From contig JAOPHQ010002558.1 of NCBI GenBank assembly GCA_030340625.1, positions 352,501 through 416,500 on the forward strand: a stretch of 64,000 bases of DNA, given 5' to 3'. Within the stretch, counting starts at the first letter, position 1. Each line of letters opens with the position of its first letter. The notes under the pieces are model-generated. The model had not been told where the DNA came from. It searched no databases and saw nothing but the letters and a program-made list of their open reading frames with translations. The position numbers and the translations under genes are program-made. This document shows, one piece after another, positions 56,505 to 64,000 of the stretch. Source of the DNA: Merluccius polli. Its lineage: Eukaryota; Chordata; Actinopteri; Gadiformes; Merlucciidae.

Positions 56505-59296
56505 GCGTGCGTGCGTGTTTTTAACATGGTTGTGAGAACATGTCTTTCTATATGTTCTCCACAGGCTGAGTGCAGCCTACTGCCTGAGGTGAATACCCAG
56601 GATCAGGGAAAGATATGCGTGGTCATAGACCTAGATGAGACCTTGGTCCACAGCTCATTCAAGGTATCTGCTCTTCTCCTTTATACCATTTAAAAGGTTA
56701 CTCGGCACCAAAACAGGTTTCTCTCGGTTTTGCCACCTGAACACTAGCATTGGCATTCAAGTTTTTTTCCCCCACTGATTGCAACACTCTGAGTGTTGAT
56801 TTACAGACTGTTCTAGAATGTGGTCAACAGTGTTTGCCTTTCAGTCCGTGCAAGAATCAAACATGTCCTGGGGAATATAGAGTTGTAATTGGATCTTGTT
56901 GATGTAGCTTTTATGTAAAGACTGTCGGCGGTGGTGCTGGCCCTGCCCCCATATTGTTTGTAAATCCGTATTAGGATCTGTGCTCTTAATGTAGCCAGGA
57001 AATGGTCAAAGAGAGCACCAAGTGAAGACCATTCTGTGTATGTAGGCCAGGCCCTGTGAGTTATGGAATCAGTGCGGCAGCCTGGTTCTGAGTGTTCACT
57101 GTTTCACTTGTTATGTAATGACATGTGAATGTACACATGCCAACCGTCCCCTCTGTGCTCCCTCCCCAGCCCATTAGCAATGCAGACTTCATCGTTCCTG
57201 TGGAGATAGAAGGGACCACACACCAGGTAAAATCTAACCTCAGTCCATGTTTGTTTGTGTGTGTATTTGTCTGGATATAAGGGTGTGTTTGTGTGTGTGC
57301 GTTTCAAGGTTGCAGTTGTGTATGTGTGTTGGTGTATTTTGCGGTGCTTGCTGAGCTGTAAAGGGATGGGTCTTACTACTGATCAGCCAGTATTGTTATG
57401 TTGGGTGCTTGGAGCCCTCTGCTGGCCAGATGTTGACTTGAAAGAGGCTGAGGGGGCACCAGAAAGGAAATGACTCACTCCATTTGTGTGTTAAAAAAAA
57501 ATCATAAATTGAATTATATATGCCAATCTGGGCTAATATTATTCATTTGATTTCTGTATTGTGGATGACTGTTTGATACGAGGCTAAGTACTTGTCTCTG
57601 TAATATGAATCCTTGTACCCTCTTGAGCTGGGACACTCATCTTTTTTTGGCCATAGCTTGGTTCAAGTAATCCAGGATAGGCTGGTTCACAACCGCACGG
57701 CCTATTCTTGATTACTTGTTTCAGGAAATGGTTACTGGCAACGGATGGATGGACATGAAGAAATGAAACAACCCAAATGCAGAGTGAAGTCAAGTTAGAC
57801 TCTGCTCTTGTCAAAGTGTTTCAGTAATCTATATTGTTTTTTATCTGTGGTAGTAGCATAAGCTTTGCAATGCACTTTCCATATTCATCTATATCCAAAG
57901 TAATTGCAGTCATATACAATACAATGCAATTATTATAAATATTGAGATTGTTATTCTTATCATGGTTATTACAATCAATTAATTTATAATGTATCTGATG
58001 TTTTTATCCCCATTTTCCTAAGTGGGAAGGTATGTTACCCTAACTGAAATATCAAAAATGTTCAAAAAAACCTTTGATTTCTTTTAGGTTTACGTACTTA
58101 AGAGGCCCTATGTGGATGAGTTCCTGCAGAGAATGGGAGAGTTGTTTGAGTGTGTTCTATTCACAGCTAGTCTTGCCAAGGTATTTATAATCAGCTAAGC
58201 ATTTCAGATAAATAGTTTGTATTTCTTGATGTCCTTGCTTTATGTTTGACATGTCTGATTTTTTTTTTTGGCTTTCTGCTACTACCTCTTAGATGCTTCA
58301 CATGCTTTGAGTCACCTCAGTAGTTGCCTATGTATTGCTATTAAAGACTAACCAAACATAAGGGCAGCACCAAACACAGGTTGCTGTTTGGCTAAAATTA
58401 GCCACAGGCTATGCCACTAGTTGGCACCAATTTAAGCCTAAATAGCAATCATAAATAAATAAATCACAAATAGAAATAACCGGTGTTTTGCTTGAGATGG
58501 TTCTGCCGTTGAGGTTTTTGTTTTTAGTGTTTGGTTACTCTTTAAGCTTTAGTTCATGTCTCCATCCTCCCCTCACCCTTCACCCAATCCCCGGCGTCTT
58601 GTCAGTATGCGGACCCAGTGACTGACCTGCTGGACCAGGGCAGTGTGTTCCGGGCCCGTCTGTTCCGTGAATCCTGCGTCTTCCACCAGGGCTGTTATGT
58701 TAAGGACCTGAGCAGGCTAGGCAGAGACCTTCGCAAGACTCTCATCCTGGATAACTCCCCGGCCTCCTACATCTTTCACCCCGAAAATGCTGTGAGTCCC
58801 CTTTTGCTTCTGTCCACCCACTAATGCGGACTGTCATGGAATTAAAAGCAAAACATATACTAAACTAATTATACAACAAAGTTAATTTCTTATAGCAACA
58901 AATTAATGGTCATATCTTGTTTTTGTTTTATGTGTAACTTGGGTCTCCCATAAGTTAGTATACTCACAAAGATACTTATTAACGTACCTGCAATGATTTC
59001 ATTGTAAATGGTCTTATTGACCCATATTACAATTGGTAATTCTTTCGAAGATACAATTCACTAACTTAAACCTAAATACAAGTTTTTGCGGTGGATCTGG
59101 TTCCAATTACATTTAGAAACCATGGTTTCAAATCTGATTCTATTTGCTAATGTGCAACACTCCTGCCTAGGTCCCGGTGTTGTCGTGGTTTGATGATGTG
59201 GACGATGCTGAGCTGCTCAACCTTCTTCCTGTGTTCGAGGACCTGAGTCAAGCAGACAATGTTTACACCCGTCTAGACCAGCTACGAGGGCCATAG
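53220..59296 (+). CDS. ctdsp2: CTD small phosphatase 2 (RNA polymerase II C-terminal domain phosphatase)
   Basis: Seven coding exons give 265 codons plus stop: 53220-53280, 55682-55857, 56565-56663, 57170-57226, 58088-58180, 58606-58791, 59171-59296 (junctions 1/2 in phase 1, the others phase 0). The product is a nuclear HAD/FCP-family serine phosphatase that dephosphorylates Ser5 of the RNA polymerase II CTD and represses neuronal genes with REST. The catalytic DLDET motif has the nucleophile D101 and acid D103 (DxDxT). The conserved FECVLFTASLAKYADPVTDL and LILDNSPASYIFHPENAVPV follow. The N-terminal CNIFKALFCC and HQGCYVKDLSRLGRDLRKT favour CTDSP2 over CTDSP1 and CTDSPL. A run of ten prolines (about residues 50-59) is unusual. 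Intron 4 encodes miR-26a. Confidence 0.95.
56440..56518. repeat. (GT)n microsatellite before ctdsp2 exon 3
   Basis: About 30 GT units followed by GCGTGTGCGTGCGTGCGTG, ending about 47 bp before the exon 3 acceptor. Confidence 0.95.
57640..57745 (+). ncRNA. mir26a: microRNA miR-26a precursor
   Basis: The mature 5p sequence, TTCAAGTAATCCAGGATAGG plus CT (57662-57683), is identical to vertebrate miR-26a. The 3p arm, CCTATTCTTGATTACTTGTT plus TC (57701-57722), is identical to miR-26a-2-3p as I recall it. A 17-nt loop (57684-57700) separates them, and GGCCATAGCTTG...CAGGAAATGG extends the stem. It lies in intron 4 of ctdsp2 on the same strand, the conserved host arrangement, so it is probably co-transcribed. 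miR-26 is known to target CTDSP-family transcripts. Confidence 0.97.
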
Positions 59297-60950
59297 ATCC
59301 GCCAGCCATGGCGTATCTGCTTGGATCTGCCTACACTGCAATACTCCCTCATCGTAACAATACAAATCTGGGAGCAACTTAACAATGCTTTCCCGAGCCT
59401 CTACACTAGTTTACCTTTTTCAAATTGTACCAGGGTGTCGAATTATGTTATAGTCCATGTTTGGAAAACTGACCCGGGAGGGGGTGTCCGAAAAGTTTCA
59501 CCTAAAAACGTGGACTGCAATCTGAGGCTGTCTTTCTGCACATGGGTGTGGAACATTGTGTTGGCCACTATTTGAAAGCACTATCAGAAAGAATTGGAAA
59601 CAGCAACCAAAGTTGTTTGATTGAACAATCACTCCAGTGATTATATTCAAGTGGTTCTTTTGCCCAACCGGAATTGACCTTGGGATGTTTTTGTATTATT
59701 GTGCCTTTTTTAAGGAACAAAACAAAAACATTTGCTCACTTTTTATTTTTTAACAGCTTTTGTTATTTTTTCCCCTTTTTTTCTAGTTTTTTTTATATAT
59801 AAATCTATTTTTGAACAGTAAATGTGGTTTATCTATGCAACCCATTACATTGACAATACCTCTTAATGTAGACAGCTGGTAATGACATACTGCCAATGTA
59901 AATGGAGAGGTTGTGATTTAGAGTAAGTGAATTAGCAATGAAACAACAAAACTGTATTCTAACTTTTTTTTCTACAGAACTATATGACACATGATAAAGT
60001 TGATTATTTATCATACAAGTTCCAATAATGGTCCAGCTTTATGTTGGAAAATATGGACAATTAATCTGGATATTTTGGAATTACACTATGGCCATTTAAA
60101 AGCAGACACTGGAATCCCTTGGTGGCTCCTGACTTACTAGAAGAAAAAAAAGCCACATTTTTTTAAACAAGGTAATGAATGATTTGTCCTTATGTTTGTC
60201 TCTGATGATTTGAACGACATTACTTGCACTTGTTTTATATTCAGTGCTAAAGTGACAAGTGTGCCTCGTGGATAAGTGTGCTCTACACACTATTGAGTCA
60301 TGCTGAGCGTGAGAAAACACTGTTGAGATCAAGTGAAATGCCATGTGGCTGTGGTACTTGCAGTGCAACACTTGAAAATATCATCATATCTGATGAATAT
60401 TTTTTTTTACTGTCTGAGTGTTTTTCTGTATTTATTGGCCAATCATTGTATTGTCCAGTACCTCTTACTGCTGAACAGTTTGGGTTGTAATCCATTTGCC
60501 TACTTTGTTGGTGGTTCAGTGTTAAAGAAGACCATCTAGTTTTGTTTGTGCCTTCAGTAACTTGTGTCAAAAGAATGTGCCAGCGGTTGAGGAAGACGTA
60601 CATCAAAATCAAAATCCACACTTCTGAAATGTATTTAGTTATGCAAGAAAACCACATTGTAAACTCAAAACGAATTTTCCATCTTTTTTTCACTGAGAAT
60701 TACTCTGCTTATCGAGTAATATTAAACGTATTCTTTGGCTTTACAATTTATACAAATATTGCCTGCATGTTTAAAAAAATAGTTACCATTTATTATAAAC
60801 TGCCAAATATTTTTGTTTAGACAGTGATGATTGAATTGTCTTATACTTAAAGTTTATAAGAAAAGAAAAGAAAGTTTGTCCTATCAGACCAAAATCAAAC
60901 TAATTTCTTCATGACACAGTGTACAAATAAAAGATGATTATATTTTACTG
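59297..60950 (+). other. ctdsp2: 3' untranslated region of ctdsp2 (inferred)
   Basis: AT-rich sequence without exons or obvious repeats, ending about 20 nt after the poly(A) signal at 60926. The 1.6-kb length is inferred. Confidence 0.6.
60926..60931 (+). terminator. ctdsp2: candidate poly(A) signal AATAAA of ctdsp2
   Basis: Canonical hexamer in GTACAAATAAAAGATG, followed by a T-rich stretch (ATTTTACTGATGTGTTTTTC). Confidence 0.55.
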
Positions 60951-61640
60951 ATGTGTTTTTCCCCTAACTGCATAGTCTGGCGGCAAAAGATTTGTATGAA
61001 TTATTACCATTGCAGAAGGCAAAAAAACAGTTAACTAAACCAGAAGAAAAACAATGCAATACAAATTTGAATATTTAAATAACTGTATTTTTTGATAGTG
61101 GTAATTACAACAAAATGTTTTGCCCCTACCATATTACAATATTGTGTAGTCGGACAAACTGTTAAAGGCACACGTCGTGAAAAGAAAAAGTGACTGCAGG
61201 AAGATTAAATTACTTGAAAGACTTGAAACCACTGCAACACGGCACGGTTTACGGTTATTGTAATGCCATTTGCGGCCCGATTACAGACGAAAGTGTCCAA
61301 TTAAAGTCTGTTCAGTTGAAGTAACAAGTCAGCACATTGAGACACATTGTGTATTTACTCGGTGTCCAAATCACAGCGCCTCCATGAGCACGTCTTCCAC
61401 CCGTATCACATTACAACGCTACGGCAGCCATTTTAGGTGTACTTGGCGTTTAAAATGTTGTTCACGGAAGTGCCGATTTTCATTAAAAAAAACAACAACA
61501 ACGTAGATATGACCTATGCCAGATGTGTTTGGCACCATGCTGCTACCAAATAACAACACAGAAACGCATGGTCGTTAACGTGCCAGTACGGACATTACAG
61601 ACGATTGCACTAGAATTGCGTGATTGAGACTGGGATGGGG
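60951..61640. other. intergenic ctdsp2-tmbim6
   Basis: About 0.7 kb with no gene or named repeat seen. CpG content rises towards the tmbim6 promoter. Confidence 0.5.
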
Positions 61641-61658
61641 CGATGGGCGTGGCCGTGG

Positions 61659-61762
61659 TGACGTCAGGCGAGGCGCTGACTGACACGTACTGTTTGAAAA
61701 CAAAACTCCCAGCAGCGGAACAGGAGAGGCGTCATCGAAAGCTGGGAAGAAAGGCTAGCTCG
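61659..61762 (+). promoter_or_regulatory. tmbim6: tmbim6 core promoter/first (non-coding) exon with CRE
   Basis: A perfect TGACGTCA (61659-61666) lies in GC-rich sequence (GGGCGTGGCC). Shortly downstream, GAAAGGCTAGCTCG|GTACGT offers a donor at 61763 that could splice the 5' untranslated exon to 62409. The exact start of transcription cannot be read. Confidence 0.45.
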
Positions 61763-62453
61763 GTACGTACTCTGCTCTGCTCTCTGGTATGCGTGTGGAG
61801 ATATATTATTTATAGATGTCAACTGGTGCTGCGTGTTGGCCGACGGTAGATCAATGCAATGTTGTTGACAGATTAACAAACGTTCAGCTAGCCAACGTCA
61901 AGCTAGCTAACGCGAGCTGGGTTAGCACGATAGCTGTATTCAGTTACGACAAGCTAGCTAGCGCAAACAGGTATAGCACATTAGTCGTAATCAGTATCAC
62001 GATTGCCAATGATCAGCCAAACAAGTGGACTTTAGCCACACAATTATGTCGGTCATTGTAGAAACGTTACTGTTCACCACAATTAAAAATGGGTTTCGCT
62101 GTTGCTGTATTTAGCGATTTATATAGCCTAGATCCGTGTGCTCAATGAGTTGTGTGTAGGCAGGTTGTTAGCTTATCGGTGTGTCGATGTTTTGTTAATA
62201 CAGTCGACAATTACAACGCTTCGTTATTTAGTGTAACGGTATAAAACTGACTCGCGTGTGTGATATGTGGCCAGAGTAGTATCTATTGACTGAACTCCGT
62301 GTGCCAGTAAATACCATGACACATTATCTAACGTTAATGAGTGGGTGTTTAACTGTTAGGCAACATGAGCTTGCGTGAAGCTGTGAGTTTTACTCTTTGT
62401 TTTTCCAGAGAAACACAAAGAGGTCTGCAAGATCAGACATCTCCGGAGCAACT

Positions 62454-64000
62454 ATGAACGTGTTTGATCGAAACATCAATTTTGATGCCCTCTTCAAATT
62501 ATCCCAAATGTGAGTAGGCAGAAAACTGTCAAGTCTGCCAAATAATTGTGTCCCATAACCTATGACTGCTTGGAATAACTTTAGTTTCCACCATATTGTT
62601 TCTTCTGTTACAGCCCCCATTCCACCCAGGTGCACCTGAAGAACGTCTACTCCAGCCTTGCAGTATGCATGTTTGTGGCTGCAGCCGGATCCTATGTTCA
62701 TGTGGTCACTCGTCTCTTTCAGGTAATGTTACGACCACAACGTACAGCCATTTCCATTGTCCTAAATGCTGACATTAGTAACCTGAATTGAACCAGGTTT
62801 AAAATTGCTATTTACTTAAAACTTTAGTGAACTTAATTCTGAAGTAGTATCAAAATGTCACTTACTAATGATCCCAATGAACAAGAATAAAGACTGAAGA
62901 CCGATGCATGTGGGGATAGTGGTTCCTTGTGTTGTGGTTGTGGTTGTTGTTTCCATAATAATTGCTGTTTAATGTAAATATTGTCAGCGCTCCAGATCTA
63001 CGATGCACATTTCATAGTCCCCTCAAACTTGTGTGTGCTTTCCTTTGAATCTTATTTAAGGCTCTAGAGCCTTCAGACCAGTCACTTCGTCTCACAGCAT
63101 ACATTATTCTATTTGTTATATTTAGCTATTGTATGTGTTGCCTTAACTGGAGTGTGTGTTGTGGTGCAGGGGGGCGTGCTGTCTCTGCTGGGTTCTCTGG
63201 GGATGATGTTCTGGCTGGCCATGACTCCACACAACTCTGACACAGAGAAGAAGAGACTGGCCATCCTAGCAGGCTTTGCCTTCTTCACAGGTAAAATGTC
63301 TGGTTGGGTTTGCCCAATCTTGTCTTTCTCAATTATTGGTCATACATTAGAGATGGTCCAGAAAGTGTTTTAGTATGTGTCATCTTGTTATTTAATATCT
63401 TGATGCTCATGAACATAGAGAAAGTGTAATGCAAGTTCACAGCCTTCCAATAACAGTGGTTAAGGTCTAACGTAGACCCAAGTATTACAGTTCTGAATCT
63501 ATTGGCAAACCATACTGTTAAATTGTGGTTTATATGTTAGGCCAGAAGTCCGTACCAGTTGATAAGTAAACACTTTTGTATTAAACAGATATTCAACCAG
63601 GTGAGCCAGTGTTGGATTATGATCCATCTTATTTGCATTCTGTTCCCAGGTGTTGGCCTTGGCCCCGCAATGGACTTTGTCATTGCCATCAATCCAAGGT
63701 ATGCCACAATCCAAGGCCAGCAGAATACAAAAAATATCCCCAAAACCAAACTCCAAATCAGCTTGTTGTATTGTCTGGGATTTTTAAATGTCATCTATTG
63801 AAACATTGTAATTGTTTTAATGTCCAGCACATTACCTATTTACCCATGTTATTCATCAGAAGATGCATTCAGATCATGTATAGCGTCATTGGAGGCATTG
63901 AGTCACGGGTGGATCTTGTGGTGGTTTGTGTGGGGAGCTTTTACGTAACACTTTGTGTGGTTTCCTCTCTGCAGCATCATCGTGACTGCTTTCCTTGGGA
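62454..64000 (+). CDS. tmbim6: Bax inhibitor 1 (transmembrane BAX inhibitor motif 6), 5' part
   Basis: Coding exons 62454-62509, 62614-62722, 63170-63290, 63650-63698 and 63975-64000 join in frame; the last is cut by the window end, so about 120 codons are visible of a protein usually near 237. The product is a multi-pass ER membrane protein that limits ER-stress cell death and lowers ER calcium. The start MNVFDRNINFDALFKLSQI, the following STQVHLKNVYSSLAVCMFVA, TPHNSDTEKKRLAILAGFAF and GLGPAMDFVIAINPS-IIVTAFLG are characteristic of TMBIM6. The exon containing the start codon begins at 62409 with 45 nt of 5' UTR. At least three hydrophobic segments are visible. Confidence 0.95.

Noticed and set aside
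56600..56700. U12-type intron after ctdsp2 exon 3 (donor GTATCTGC)
   Set aside because: The donor lacks the CCTT core and no U12 branch site precedes the exon 4 acceptor, which has a normal pyrimidine tract.

Overview
The window is nuclear DNA of a ray-finned (teleost) fish. It holds vertebrate-type split genes with short exons and GT-AG introns, and it is very rich in dinucleotide microsatellites and in fish-type transposon debris (hAT, TTAA-flanked, MULE, RTE and L2 sequences). The species cannot be named from the sequence alone. All five recognised protein-coding genes lie on the + strand: tspan31 (6 coding exons), marchf9 (4), slc11a2 (15), ctdsp2 (7) and the start of tmbim6 (5 exons, with the fifth cut by the window end). 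Reading frames and splice phases were joined by hand, and every junction keeps the frame.

Layout. Positions 1-9.4 kb are mostly non-coding: microsatellites, a 402-bp tandem duplication, one orphan minus-strand exon of an unrecognised gene (4612-4775), and a nested transposon cluster at 5.8-8.6 kb. That cluster contains a DNA element with a 9-bp target duplication that carries a helicase-like gene fragment, and an RTE-type LINE split by a solo LTR. Positions 9.4-20.2 kb are tspan31. Its intron 2 has the signature of the minor (U12) spliceosome, and its intron 3 is swollen by a 5.2-kb composite DNA transposon. Positions 20.2-25.5 kb are intergenic; no cdk4-like exon was seen there, although CDK4 sits between TSPAN31 and MARCHF9 in human. 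Positions 25.5-34.1 kb are marchf9, whose introns hold a GT-rich telomere-like tract and a 0.9-kb TTAA-bounded element with a 28-bp minisatellite. Positions 36.9-49.7 kb are slc11a2, whose introns hold at least four DNA elements, a MULE transposase relic and an L2 LINE end. Positions 53.2-61 kb are ctdsp2, with the miR-26a hairpin in intron 4. Positions 61.6-64 kb are the promoter and first coding exons of tmbim6.

The genes do not form one pathway. They encode a tetraspanin, a membrane E3 ubiquitin ligase, a proton-coupled iron/divalent metal transporter, a small CTD phosphatase and an ER anti-apoptotic channel-like protein. Their human orthologues all lie on 12q13-q14, so the block is conserved vertebrate synteny with local rearrangement. 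The most notable observations are the U12-type intron, the helicase-fragment-carrying element with a 9-bp target duplication, the deeply nested transposons with clean target duplications, and several perfect short hairpins that no gene explains.
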